From: Apostichopus japonicus
Taxonomy: Eukaryota > Echinodermata > Holothuroidea > Aspidochirotida > Stichopodidae
Length of the DNA: 64,000 nt
Assembly: GCF_037975245.1 (NCBI RefSeq)
Contig: NC_092563.1
Location: 19,424,094 to 19,488,093, forward strand
Direction: 5' to 3'
The notes beneath the pieces are model-generated. The model ran no database searches, was not told the DNA's origin, and worked only from the letters and a program-made list of their open reading frames with translations. Shown piece by piece: positions 51,407 to 63,506 of this stretch. Both the position numbers and the translations under genes were made by a program. The stretch's first letter is position 1; each line of letters starts with the position of its first letter.

Positions 51407-53708
51407 ATGGATTACATACCAAGAGATAGCGATGATCACCGCCCGAAGTTTGGAATTTTGTGTCCAATAAATACCAATACATTTCCTGGTAAACTGTGGA
51501 AGTTAGTCAACGATGAAAATTGCCATTCTGTGACTTGGAATAATTCTGGTTCTGGGATTTTCATTAATCCGAACCTTTTCAAAGAGGAGGTATTGCATTG
51601 TGAGGAATTTGCCATTTTTAAAACTCAAAACTTTTCCAGCTTTGTGAGACAGCTTAATTTGTACGGTTTTCGCAAACTTACTGTTGCTAACAAGATCAGA
51701 CATGGACAGACATGTGTTTCCAAGGACATGCAAATGCATCACTTTCAACATCCTTGCTTCCTGAGAAGCAGACCGGACATGCTCAATCAAGTCAAGAGAG
51801 CGGGTTCCCGTAAGCGAAATCGAGAGTTTGACTTTGGAGGTAAATCAGAGAACGTTCCACCTTCTTTTACACAACAAAATGAAGGCAATTCTGCATTTTC
51901 AGGTTGGGGGTTATCTTCGAAAATCAGTAGTCATCCAAGATGTTTAAGGAAACCTTCATCTGATACGAATCGAAGGTTGCAGCTGTCACCATTCCTGAAT
52001 TACCATAGAGAGACAGAAGGTCTGCAGCTCTCGCCTGTGCGTGATATCTTGCAGCCAATGATATGCCCGTCCCTCTCTTTGCGGGAAGACCAACATCCAT
52101 ACAAACGAGCCGAGAATGGCCTCCCATGTGATCTACGCCTGACATGGATGACGAATGTGGGAAAAGGTTCTTTGACCTCTGGTGACCTCGGAACGTCTCC
52201 TGAGACATTGCTGGACAATGGACATCTGAAACGTCTTGTCCTGATCCCTGATGAATGGGACCATTTCTCATCTGGTAAGAAATTATCATTGAAACTCCCC
52301 CCCCCCCCAGTGGCAGCGCAAAGGAATGGGTATAAGCGGTCGGAGAACTATCCCCAATCATGATGCTTGCACCGCCCCCCCCCCTAGATTAACCCCTGCC
52401 AGTTGGCTATTGTGAAACAAAACTGACTCTCACTGACAATACACCTTCCTATATGAAATTGCATTCTGTAGAATGTATATCTGTGCTGATGTAAATATAG
52501 CTTCAAGAGAAGTTAAATTCCTCTTTCTCATGCGTGTGCATCAAAGTCACTAAGAGAAAACAAGAAATATCTCAAAATCCAACAACTTTAGGGCTTTCCA
52601 CTATACTTTAAACAAGTAGAATTTCTCTCTCTCTCTAACATGTATTTTGTGCTTTTAACTCGCTCCAAAGAACAATGAATATCTGAAGCCCTTTAGCTTC
52701 CGTAGAACGTGTCCCCTACCCCACCCCTTACATATTCCCGTGATATCCCCTTGGCTTTATTCTGTCCCTGTCATTCTTAATGATCAACATATCGTTCGAA
52801 GCTTCTAAATCGTAATCTTTCGCATGTATGAAACTTTTAGACGAAAATGCCAAACTAAATTATAAATTTCGCCCACAATTAGCATGGGAATTAAATTTCT
52901 TTCCCATGGTTGGTGAAACATTTCGCTAAACTACGTAATGATGACGTTGATAACTTTGTCGATGACTGAGAATTAACTCATTAGATTTTCTTAGTACTTG
53001 TTTGCAATCATATTTCAGCCCCCCCCCCTCCCCCTCCCCCTCCCCACCCCTCCAACATTAAAAATAAAAAGCAAAATAGATTTAAGTTGTATGATATATG
53101 AGTCTAAAGATTGAAACCTACCTTCATATGTGTACTGAAACCCGTTCCTTTTATTTTTTTTTGTATACATATATTAATAGTATAGTAACGCAAGGGTTAG
53201 ATTTATGTTTTCTTGTAAAGATGTAACCATATTAGGCGTTTCCTTGTCTCCCCATATAGAACTTCAGATTCCAACTAGTCATTACCTTGAGACGTTCCGA
53301 CCAAAGGCGTTCCATCCGAATGATATGTTAAATACTGCAAATTCTAAACCTCCAGTGACGTCATCGATACCCGCCAACTCCTCAGACCAACAAACAACAG
53401 TATCGTGGTCACAATCATCGCCAATAACCAACACTGGATTTCATACACCGTCGTCATTGGGTAACGATGATGGCAGAGATTTGGTTGACGGTATCGCATT
53501 CAGAGAAGAAGATGGAGAATGCTTCGATGAGGGAGACTGCACTGATCCGAAATATGGTATGGCTCCCTCATTAGTTCATAAGGAGACACGGGAGGAGGAG
53601 GAGGAGGAGGAGGAGGAGGAGGAGGAGGAGGAGGAGGAGGAGGAGGAGGAGGAGGAGGAGGAACACATTATCGTTATAAAAGTAGAACCAGAAGATTCAC
53701 CTTATTGA
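51407..53708 (+). CDS. HSF5: HSF5-like heat-shock-factor-type transcription factor
   Basis: Two exons, 51407-52274 and 53260-53708, joined GT/AG in phase (one base plus two), give 438 residues. An HSF-type DNA-binding domain spans about 24-131: FPGKLWKLVN, then the recognition-helix block NFSSFVRQLNLYGFRK (75-90) and MHHFQHPCF. The placement of HHF after the helix and the divergence from HSF1/2/4 point to the HSF5 type, which in vertebrates is a nuclear factor needed in male germ cells. No leucine-zipper oligomerisation region is evident. The middle has two LQLSP sites. The C-terminus has 24 consecutive glutamates (401-424) and then IIVIKVEPEDSPY. Without splicing the frame would end at 52363 with a different tail. 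Assignment to HSF5 over other divergent HSFs is fairly but not fully sure. Confidence 0.85.
52275..53259 (+). other. HSF5: HSF5-like intron
   Basis: 985-nt intron with GTAAGA donor and a ccccatatag acceptor. It contains C-rich runs at about 52298-52307, 52374-52384 and 53020-53050 and no other gene. Confidence 0.75.
53592..53663 (+). repeat. (GAG)n coding microsatellite
   Basis: Twenty-three GAG codons and one GAA encode an uninterrupted 24-residue glutamate run in the HSF5-like protein. Repeat length is likely variable between individuals and prone to assembly error, but changes in multiples of three keep the frame. Confidence 0.95.
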
Positions 53709-55614
53709 TCTCGATAAAACAGACCCGATGTCAGAGTAACCAGTCATGGCGCTGAAAGGTGGCGGTGCCCAACAAGTTTCCCCTAGAGGTTGAGTGTAAC
53801 TTACCAGAAACTCGGGCCTCGTGTAAGTCGCGGGAAGAAGGCTATATTTAGCGTAACGCCGAACAACTACAAGTTTCGCTTAGGCTACAAACTTGTGCTG
53901 CAACCCTTCGAGTTTTCACTGACATGACAGACAGTGGCGTCGAGAGCCAAGCTGTGCAGAACTATTATCATTTGATTTCCTTTTTGATTATTCTTCATGA
54001 AAATGGGAAATAAATTATTCTTCATCCTCTATTTCCCCCTTGGGCCCGCATTATTGTATGATTAATCCCGTGTCTATATTATTGTATTAGTAACCCCCAG
54101 TTTGAAAGTTTCGTCTCGAGACCGATAATCTTCTATCAACCCTCTTTGAGCATGTTCGTCAAGTTGTGTTTGTAAAAATCTGCACCATTTTGTAGAACTG
54201 TCCAAGCAGGGAGTTGTTATGGAATAACAACTCCTTGGTCTAAGGAATAGTGCAAATGTAGAAGACCCGCTGGTTAACTCGAAATATAGATAAGGAAAGC
54301 GTAGGGATAAAACACTGAGAATGCCAAATGATGATATTATAGCTTTGAAGGAATATCGGCGATATAATTATTTTTCTTCATGGAATATTGATTTTGAGAT
54401 ATCAACCTGTTTCATGTCTAAGAACCAAAGATAAGCAGTTATCGCGTCAGTAGAATAAATTCGTTACGAACTCTCGAATGTATAAAATTGGAAAAGAACC
54501 ATTTCATCAAATTTAATATAAAACTGAACCCTTTTTCCCCTTCTGAATGTCTAATAAATCCGCGAACAAGGAAAACAAGTCTTTAATTCAATATCTTGTA
54601 CTAAATACACATCCTCGCTTTCATTAAGGCAGGAAAAATGCAAAAAGTTTGAATCTTTATTTCCATTCATTAGGTACTTAAACTAAGAAGGGATAAAATT
54701 AATATACTTACAACACAAAAATGAAAGATAAAGCAGTTGTTGTTGTACGTAAAGTCAACAATTTGACTTTCATTAAGGGATCATTTAATTAGTTGTATAT
54801 TTTAAACTGCTTTCTTGTTATATACATTAAGTTACATATATGCATATATATTTTATTGTTTTGTTTTCATACATAAATACTGGAACGAGAATACAAACTG
54901 TTTTATCTCTGTGAGTGTGATATATGTCAGGAGGAAAGTCTGAAAGTGTGCGGGGAGGGAACGTTGTTCCGCGGTTCCCCAACGCCAAACGCCCAAAGCC
55001 CAACGCTCAACGCCAACACTTAATCCCACCGGGATACGCCCCTGAATGGTTAGAACAATTCAGTCTGTCAAAAAGGATGGACCCAGATCAGATATAACAC
55101 ATATACAAAGGGTCGAACATTTACCGATCGTAAATGTGTCATTATTAAGTTCACAATCGTATTGATTATTGTCCCGGTGGACTCTCCATCAAGCCGCAAG
55201 ATCAGTTTCCGACAACCGTCGATATGACCACGCGGAAAACAATGAATGGGGGGGGGGGGGGGCTGCTACATACCTAACCCCCACCTTCGTAACTTATCGT
55301 ATAACGTCTTTGTTGAGACCGGCCTCAACAAAGACATGGGACCCCTTAACAACTATCAGTTCTACAGCATATGTAATCCGTTCTTTGCTCCTTAATACGC
55401 TTCCTGTATAGTCATGGTTTATTTGGTTTTAATTCCATCAATGCTACTTACACTTATCTAGCGTCACTTTCATTGTGTTACACTTTGTACTTTTCATTCG
55501 ACTGCCAAGTATTGCTGACGAAAGTCTAAGGGGACCGAAAATTCCAATATATTTTCTAAAAATTTACTCCTTATTTGTCAATTATGAGACATATCTTATT
55601 TCTCGGGTTTTCTA
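53709..55614. other. HSF5-like 3' flank and intergenic sequence
   Basis: AATAAA at 54009-54014, 300 nt after the HSF5-like stop, is a candidate polyadenylation signal. Near 54978-55020 is a short degenerate cluster of cccaacgc and ccaacgc words. A poly-G run lies at 55247-55262. No gene recognised. Confidence 0.4.
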
Positions 55615-55736
<122 letters not shown>

Positions 55737-57281
55737 TTAGAAGCAGATTCGTGAAAAGCATTTACGTAAGAAATTTCTAAATTTTTTATTGAAAATGATA
55801 AATATGCAAGGCTTTGTACTGGAATAACTATAGCATAATACTTTAAGCCACATATACATATCAAGATTGAAGCATTCACGACATCTTACATGTACGTATG
55901 TGTAGTACAATGCTAATGGTAAGGCACTTACTCCAAGCATCAGCACCACCGTTGATAAATGTACCAACGGTTTCACGTAACGAATACGATCGCTTTCAGA
56001 TATGCTTAATAATAACTTTTTGCGTTTTCTTTCGGTGACCGTGGTTGTGGGCCTGTGTTTGCCTGAAATCCCAGCCGTTACGAAACTAGCCATGGTTCGT
56101 ATGTTTTCCTTTTTTCTAACAACATCTTTTATGCTATCTGATCGTTGCAAATCTTTTGAATTTCCTTCGTCACATGTGTTTCTACGGGTCACGACATCTT
56201 TTTCTAGAGTTCCGTCTTTGGCTTCGTTTCGCTTGATCTGAGAGTGACTTTGGGTCTTATTAGCGATGGTGCATTGACATGGCTTTGCTATTTCTGTTTT
56301 TCGTCTATCACATTCCTTACTTGCATTCGTTCTCTCACATTCGAGATTCAAGCACGATGTCTTGTCCCGAGAGATTATCTTCATGTCCGATGCGGTACCA
56401 CAAGTTCCAGGTATTGCTGCTTGCATGGTAGTTTCAGTTTTCGAGTGCAACCTTCTGCAAGCTTTATCATAATTATCATTAAGGAGGGTATGTTTCGCCG
56501 CAGCTTGAGGTGTAGTAGCATTGACTCTACGTAAAGCGATACCGCATCCAATTTTACGACGGGCTCGTAGACGGTGTCTAATTTTATGAAACGTCATAAT
56601 CTGCAACACGAATAACAAGGTAAATGGTATATAAACATGGAGAGTAATACCAACTATACTGAAAGTTGTATCCACAGATTCCGGAACGTCCAAACACAGT
56701 GGGTTATAGTCTGATATTCGTTCTTCATAGGGAACGAGGAGCAACCAGACTGCACCGGAAATGAAATTTCCTACACCAGGGATTAGCCAGGCGAACCCTA
56801 TCCAGAGAAATAATCGCGATTTTCTTCGTGATCGAAGATAGGAACTGTAATCCATCGTGAGGGAAGAAAAACGGTCTACGGAGGCTACAATAATCAATAA
56901 CATTGCCGATTGATCAATCACAATGCGAAAGAAATCACACACGAAACACAGTACATAGCCAAAAGGCAAACGGCCAAGACCGCTGAGCAACGATAAAATA
57001 GGTAACGACGTGAGTCCCTTTATCAAATCGGAAAAGGCAATTGCACAGTGAAACCAGCTACCTGGTTGCCATACAGAATTCTGTGTGCAAAAGAAAGTGA
57101 TAGTGAAGCAGTTTAAGATAATAGTCAACAGAGCTGTTGTACCGAATGCCACTGAAACCGTGATATTTACATGCACCGTCTTATTGGCAAAGCTTGCAAT
57201 AAATGCACTGTGGTTGTCTGTCGGAAATGGCGTCTGTTGGGTCTCCCTGTTCGACCAGGTATATTCATAAGAGGAATCCAT
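55737..57281 (-). CDS. Divergent rhodopsin-class GPCR, single exon
   Basis: 514 residues from the ATG at 57281; the open frame reaches further to a TTG but this is the first ATG. Seven hydrophobic segments lie at about 41-66, 75-100, 111-138, 157-184, 205-231, 437-462 and 474-498. Class A landmarks are N in helix 1 (LNCF), D in helix 2 (AFSD), and a DRF variant of DRY at 136-138. There are also cysteines for the helix-3 to loop-2 bridge, and a helix-6 proline. Departures: no CWxP tryptophan in helix 6, and NPxxY is replaced by TKPCIFIIF. Position 3.32 is arginine, so an amine receptor is unlikely. The third intracellular loop is very long (about 205 residues) and Ser/Thr/Lys rich. N-glycosylation sites NKT and NIT precede helix 1. 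Ligand unknown; it resembles intronless, lineage-expanded echinoderm receptors. Confidence 0.88.
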   Translation of the reverse strand: MDSSYEYTWSNRETQQTPFPTDNHSAFIASFANKTVHVNITVSVAFGTTALLTIILNCFTITFFCTQNSVWQPGSWFHCAIAFSDLIKGLTSLPILSLLSGLGRLPFGYVLCFVCDFFRIVIDQSAMLLIIVASVDRFSSLTMDYSSYLRSRRKSRLFLWIGFAWLIPGVGNFISGAVWLLLVPYEERISDYNPLCLDVPESVDTTFSIVGITLHVYIPFTLLFVLQIMTFHKIRHRLRARRKIGCGIALRRVNATTPQAAAKHTLLNDNYDKACRRLHSKTETTMQAAIPGTCGTASDMKIISRDKTSCLNLECERTNASKECDRRKTEIAKPCQCTIANKTQSHSQIKRNEAKDGTLEKDVVTRRNTCDEGNSKDLQRSDSIKDVVRKKENIRTMASFVTAGISGKHRPTTTVTERKRKKLLLSISESDRIRYVKPLVHLSTVVLMLGVSALPLALYYTYVHVRCRECFNLDMYMWLKVLCYSYSSTKPCIFIIFNKKFRNFLRKCFSRICF

Positions 57282-58555
57282 CAAAACGTCCAAGTCTATC
57301 GCATGAGATGAACTCGTGTACCGGGATTCAATGTGAAAAGAATAAGAGAATAGGCCAACGTAATTTCCACATTCACAATAGAAATGTTATATAAAAGATA
57401 AAGTTAATAAATGCAGCAAAGAGTTTACATGGAAAAGACCAATTTTTTTCGGTTAAGCGCTAACGTTCGATAATGCCTCAAACATTAAAAATATGGCATG
57501 ACTATTATTATTATTATAACTATCATATTTTGCCCTTTAAGCAGTGCATATGACATCTACAACATTTGTGTTGTACGCTGCACTATCCTTGTTTGCACTT
57601 AAAGTCACGAGGTATAGCGTCATAGGCGTCAGGTGCCAGCAGTAACGAAGCAGGAAATATATAATAGCTGATAAACATGGCAATAAGGTAAATAAAAGCT
57701 TCCGAGAATTCCTATCTTTCCTAGATGAAAATTCATTTATTTCAATTTATCAATCCTCTTGATAAGATGGCCTTCCGGAATGGTTTGCCATGTATATTAC
57801 GGTAGTTCAAATCACAGATTGTCTTGTGACCATGCCTCAGCTTAGAAGACACTAGATAAGTTCACTAACTGGTATATAACTAAGTAACAGTCTTATTAAT
57901 TATGTTAACCAAAGTGCAGTTTCAAAACAATGCAGTTATTATCCTTCCGCGTCAATGCAAGGTAACTTGAGAAACAGCTCACGTAAACAAGTGAAATATT
58001 AACAATACTCTGCTCCTCAGATGATGAGGTAACCTGAAATTAAGACGAAGCCATAATCTGCACTGATTCCTACAAACAACCGTTATTTCTGAAAACAAAC
58101 TTTCATTCCGAATAACAAAGAACAAGAAAAGATAAATAATGACCGGCGTTTGACGTCATACAACTTTACGAAAGTCTTAATTAAGAAACCTGTCACTTTA
58201 TTTAGTTTGTTTTTTAATGAAGCCCTTGGAGGATTGAAGAAAGACTTCAAAACACGTAATTGTCATGTTAATTTCACATTGTAATCGCAAGCAACGGCGT
58301 ATACACACACGGGGAAAAATAACATGCTGTTGAAAGTATAAGATAAAAAAAATTTAAAAAAAGGACTGAAAATCACGGCCACTATAGTTATTTCTTTTCT
58401 TGGCAAGGTGGTCGTTATTCCTCCCTTCTTTGCAATATAGCTGCTGTTCTTCTTATCCAACAGCTTAAATACACGTATTCGAAAGTATGGCAATTTCATC
58501 ATAGATAATAAGGCTTGCAAATAAAAACAGTTAAAATAAATTGTTAGGCAGGCCT
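57282..58555. other. GPCR 5' flank, no gene recognised
   Basis: Unique-looking sequence without credible coding exons on either strand. Confidence 0.45.
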
Positions 58556-58660
58556 ATACGTTTTAAGAAAAATCACTCAAGATGGAACCTCGTTGGCACA
58601 AAACCGAACAACGTTAACCAGTCAGTCAATTCCAGTCCCATTCAGTTACTTTTGGAATGC
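58556..58660 (+). repeat. Dispersed short repeat, copy 3 of 3
   Basis: Shares ttttaagaaaaatcac, ggaacc, ggcacaaaaccgaac and ccagtccc in order with the copies near 972 and 19272. It is the most diverged copy. Confidence 0.5.
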
Positions 58661-58965
58661 AATAGGCCTAAGTCGGGTTGCAAAAAATCCGAACCGGGTA
58701 CCCGTTATCATGACCTAGTCGGGTAACTGGTACCCACCCCTCCGGACCGAATATTGAAAAAACAAACATCGCGGAACTTGCTAAACACCGTTTACACTGT
58801 ACATAAATGGCAGATTACTATTATTATCACACCTGTGAAATATACGTTTTCAATCGAAACACCTGTTGTCATGAACAACTGAATTTCAAATTTTGATGTA
58901 TGATAAATAATAATGCAAATGCACATGGAATAAAGAAAAACCTTGCAAATTTTATTTTTATATAG

Positions 58966-58966
<1 letters not shown>

Positions 58967-59020
<54 letters not shown>

Positions 59021-59037
59021 TTATATATATATATATA
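58967..59037. repeat. (TA)n microsatellite
   Basis: About 70 bp of TA repeat with two tttatata interruptions. Confidence 0.95.
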
Positions 59038-59640
59038 GAAATAGGAAATATACATATATTGGGAGGTTTGTTTATATTAGTAGTGTTCCAAAATAACAAG
59101 GTAGGCTATGTCACATATGGCCTTCCATACGAGTAGTGCATTGAAAACATCCGGGAGGTTGGTAACGATAGTTATGATTTCGGAGACAACTTGTTGCCGT
59201 GGATACAGCAAGAGCCGAATTATACCTTGGTTATCGAACAGAACATAATTGAACTGTAATTCAAGTTCGCCCGTGCATAACCAGAAAAGGACTTCAAAAT
59301 GGTAATTAATGTATAAGCTGTTATGATTACGACATTTCTTACACATGTTTTTAGTTTGTGGTGATTTGGGAACACAAACCACTCTGTCTCATTTAATTGC
59401 AGCCTATGCGAAATGAATGTCGTTATGTTGTGTGTATTAGGTACTAGTTACGCGAAGACTATTTACCTTATGAAAGTACTGTGGGCCTAATTTAGGTCTT
59501 GGCACCGATATCCAGTAGCTTGGGGAGTTGGGGGCCTATAGTTAATGATATAATTATATTATGGACAAGATTTTTACCTGATAGGCTCAAATATTATTCC
59601 TAGGTTGAAGACTAATTGTGCATTCAATCTCAAAAGTCTA

Positions 59641-59930
59641 ATTAATATTGGCCGTGGCTATTCTTACGACTAGTCGTAACAATTATTTATAAACTATTCT
59701 TACGACATCAGCGAATTCAAGCACAGTAAAGTAGATAAAGCAACTGCGCATGTAGTAGGGGTAACCCTAAACCTAACGCTAACCTTAACCCTAACCGGAA
59801 ATTATTTTTACTCCTAGTAGTAAAAATAGTACTCCTAGTCGTAAAAATAGCCATGTTAAAGCAACTGCGCATGCGTATTTATAAATTATTCTTACGACTA
59901 GTCGTAAGAATAGCCACTTTGATTAATATT
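59641..59930. mobile_element. Small TIR element with telomere-like core
   Basis: 26-bp perfect inverted repeats lie at 59654-59679 and 59892-59917 (outer word GTGGCTATTC, inner palindrome TTACGACTAGTCGTAA). Direct repeats ATTAATATT flank the unit at 59641-59649 and 59922-59930, four bases outside the inverted repeats. They look like a 9-bp target duplication. At 59765-59796 five hexamers in register match the telomeric CCCTAA, the first and last exactly and the middle three with one change each. A word aaagcaactgcgcatg occurs twice. No coding frame, so it is a MITE-type element; superfamily unknown, with 9 bp suggesting a Mutator-like target size. Confidence 0.75.
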
Positions 59931-61449
59931 AGCCCTAAATAATCTTTCTTGACACTATTGTTTATCGTAGACAATATAACCACACAATGTTGACAATATA
60001 TCGTTTATTGCCAGTACAGTAGTTTGGCTCATCCTCAGACTTCGAGTGAATATGATATTCCAACAATAACATTGCCTTTGTTTATCCAAAGCAATCATCT
60101 GATGCATGGGTAGGCAGGTGCATTGACCTTTCACTAAAAAGCCTAACCGTATATACTTAATGATTACGTTAGGTTGTATGTTGGACTACGTTTTATGCAA
60201 TCACTGTTGTATAACCCGATGGCATTATGTGATGTCTGGCTCTCTCCTACTCTCTCAATTGCATTTCCATACCAGAGAGCACCATTTGAAGGACACAGCT
60301 AGCATAGGACTATGTGTTCAATGAAGCTAAGCCTTCATTATTTCTCACTATTATTTATTACAGACAAAGCATTTGCTCATGCCTGCACCTGATTAATAAT
60401 TTTCACTGACCATGTGTTTATACAAATGAGACACTTTATTATTATCTGAATTTTTTATTTGCTCATTCTGGGCCAAAATTAAGGGGAAAAAGGGGCATCT
60501 GTGATTATAACTTAACATTCTAACCACACAGAGTATAGGTACAGCATGCATACTCAAATTTGTATAGGAATGCAACATTCCAGATTTCCCATTACATTAA
60601 CATTACCCATGTCAAGAAACAAGCTCTTTTACGTTATATACTTTGCTGTAATAACTGAGTTTAGTAATTGTGAAGGCACACAGAAGATCTCTTGTAGGGA
60701 TCCAATGGGAGCTATTCAAGAGGGTACATGTGTCATGTGTGTTGAACAGTATATTGAGGGAGTAAGGAAGTGTTTAGACCTAGGAATGATGAGGAGAATT
60801 CATACGTATAATGTTAAGGAAGATACTTTTCATAGTCTTAGAAATTGCTAGACTTAATCTACTGTAGGGTTTGTTGCTCAGACTTGGAAACCCAGTGTTT
60901 CTAAACGCAAGGAGTGTACTGGGTAGTTCAAAAACATGTTACTAGAACTTGAGGATAACTTCCTTGAAGATGTACTGTATTTGTAATATAGAAAGGCCAA
61001 TATTCTTAATCATGCTACAGTACACTGGATTTGGGAATTGATTTTGCCAGAGTTTACAATCAATGCAAAATGAGTCAATACTTAATAGGTTGAGGTGGAA
61101 CTTTTTAAATGTGCAAATTTCTTCCAAATCTGTATGAAGCATTGCATTACATTAAGTATGAGCATTTCTTTGTTCAATATTCAATAGGAATTTTCTTGTC
61201 CCTCTTGTGGGTTCTAATTCATAGGAGGTCACACATCTATGTATTATGTTGGCTTTTTTTCTCTCTCTTTTCATTTTTTGTTCTGTTTTGTCAATGATAT
61301 CATTACCAGTTCTTAACAAGGATGAGATATAATAAGTGAAACTATGATCAGCTTTTTGCTACCATTCCCTTGTTAGCAATACAGTTCTTTCAGAGGCAAG
61401 TAAGACACTCTACAATTGCCTTTTATCAAATTCCAAATATCATTCACAG
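59931..61449. other. Upstream region or first intron of GAS8
   Basis: No confident exon. An open frame at 60546-60851 shows no recognisable motif and is not called. The pyrimidine-rich stretch near 61255-61290 is intronic in character. Confidence 0.4.
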
Positions 61450-61560
61450 CCACCAAAGAAAAGTGGGAAGGGAAAGAAAGGGAAGAAGAAGAAGTCAGCT
61501 AAGTCAAAGACGCCTACTGTGATTGATGGCATCTCTACAGAGGAAATGACAAAGGAACAG
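61450..61560 (+). CDS. GAS8: GAS8 exon 2 (first recognised coding exon)
   Basis: 37 codons between a tattcacag acceptor and GTAGAG donor. The lysine-rich head and the [13 protein letters not shown] block are typical of the GAS8 N-terminus. Confidence 0.92.
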
Positions 61561-63506
61561 GTAGAGTAGTCCACACATATGGATGATATATGCTGTATGT
61601 ATGTACAGTACTGTACATGTAACAGAATATTGTTACACTGTTGTCAATGATCTCAAGATTGGAGAAAAATTGAGACTGACAAAGTGAAATTACAGAATGG
61701 TGAATGTACTGAATAACGCTCATTTTGACCTGAATCATTTTAGTATAGACAGTTCTTCATATTTCTTATAAAGTGATCGCACGTTTCAAGAATTTTGAAA
61801 AACTTTTTTGTTAAATTATATGCACTGTTGTGTCCATGAAATACCGTAATGTGTCCGATAGGTGTTTCATGTACATTCAGTTACTTAAAGGCCCCATTAT
61901 AGCATATAGGGAAATTAAGTAATTGTTTGAAGCTCATTCACACTGTACAAGGAATCTAAACTTTCAGTATATTTTTTTTGCCAATTCTACCGTATGACAT
62001 GTATGTCACTGTAAGGAACAGTAACATGCACAGTCTTACAAACCATGATTTATGTTCATTTTGGTAAAAAAGAGTGGCGTGTTTAAGGTTTGAACCTGTA
62101 GGTATTTTAAGGTTAATGGAAGTTGGTGAGCGAATGTAAACAGCTGTTGGAATTACATAAAGGAATCAATTATGCTAGATTCATTCATGAAGTCAGATTA
62201 TGTATATTAAACTTATTAGTACAAACATAAATTATACCCCTACCTACAAGGTAATTTATACCCCAAAGTAAAATATACCCCTAATCTGCATACAGAGACT
62301 ACATATAATCTGATTATGTGCTGTTAATAAAGTGTAGCATTACTGCACAATTACTTTAACTTACAGGAAGAGACATTATCACCACATTTCCCAAAATTCA
62401 AAGCAAATTATAAAACGCTGTTTGTATAACATTGGCTACCAAGGCTTTGTCCTTGCATTGAAGTTGAAATACATTGCTACTAACGCTTCTCTTTTCTGTC
62501 ATATAACTTTCTATTTTTCGTTTTCATTGATCATGTTTCGTTCTCCTCAGTTGGAAGAACACATTGTTCGACTGAGGGAAGAGTTGGATCGTGAGAGAGA
62601 AGAGAGGAACTTTTTCCAATTGGAGAGAGATAAAGTGAACACATTCTGGGAGATCTCGAAACGACAGATGGAGGAAGGTAAAGCTGAGATGAGAAACAAA
62701 GACAGAGAAATGGAGGATGCAGAAGAGAGACATCAAGTGGAAATCAAGGTATTAAACACTTAACCTCATCTTTTAAAGTTGTCTTGAATTTGGTAAGAAG
62801 TTTTGGCTAGAACCGGTGACCTCTGGAGTAAAAACCCTGCGGTCTACCAATTCATCTGTCCAGTCCTAAGGTGAGGAAGACTGGGAAATTTAAGAAAAAA
62901 ACATAATAGGACAAAATTAAGTAAATTTTGGGACTGGAATGAGTTTTTCCAGTCTGTCTATAATTTCCCATTGAGTTTTGCCTTGTCAAATTTCTTACCT
63001 CTCATTTCTAGACATAAATTGTTCAGACCCTTTTTGTTGATAGTGCTAGCTGTTGAAAATGAAAGTGGCTTGCGTATTGTGTGATGGAACATCACACTCG
63101 AGCTGCGGATATGTGATCCTTGGTCACAGATTAGTGACACAGGGTCATAAAAGTGTGCGAATTGACAGGAAAGCGTTGCGTTCTCGGAATTGTTACATAG
63201 TTTTAGTTTGGTGAGTTTCATAACGTTGCTCTGCCATACCTAACACATAACTTACCTAGATGAGTGACATTCCCATTTTCCATGATTTTCTTTTGGCAGG
63301 TTTACAAGCAGAAGGTGAAACATTTGCTCTATGAACACCAGAACAATATATCTGAACTGAAAGCAGAGAGCTCGGTTGCCTTGAAGTTGGCACAAGACGA
63401 GCATCGGGGTCAAGAGACCGACCTGAGAAAAGACAAGAGAGGCTTAAAGGTGTCTCTAAAAGATCTTGAACTCTCACATGAAGATGTGGTGAAGAATCTA
63501 AAAATG
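61450..63506 (+). CDS. GAS8: GAS8 / DRC4, 5' coding exons (partial)
   Basis: Three exons, all phase 0 at both ends: 61450-61560, 62551-62748 and 63300-63506, joining to 172 residues. The first begins [16 protein letters not shown] and continues [17 protein letters not shown]. The second is [20 protein letters not shown]... through [16 protein letters not shown]. The third starts [20 protein letters not shown]. This is the N-terminal coiled-coil start of GAS8, the DRC4 subunit of the nexin-dynein regulatory complex that links microtubule doublets in motile cilia and flagella. The initiator must sit in an upstream exon ending in ATG; ATG at 59299-59301 followed by GTAATT is one candidate but unproven. 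The remaining 300 or so residues lie beyond the right edge. Confidence 0.93.
62551..62748 (+). CDS. GAS8: GAS8 exon 3
   Basis: 66 codons, acceptor ttctcctcag and donor GTATTA. Dense charged heptad-like sequence, coiled coil. Confidence 0.96.
63300..63506 (+). CDS. GAS8: GAS8 exon 4
   Basis: 69 codons, acceptor ttttggcag and donor GTAAAG. The rest of the window to 64000 is intron. Confidence 0.96.

Noticed and set aside
51503-52361. Minus-strand frames of up to 145 codons
   Set aside because: They are antisense shadows of the HSF5-like exon 1.
56002-57394. Plus-strand frames of up to 96 codons
   Set aside because: They are antisense to the GPCR coding sequence.
60546-60851. 101-codon plus-strand frame with several cysteines upstream of GAS8
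   Set aside because: It has no recognisable domain and no matching splice sites in phase with GAS8 exon 2.
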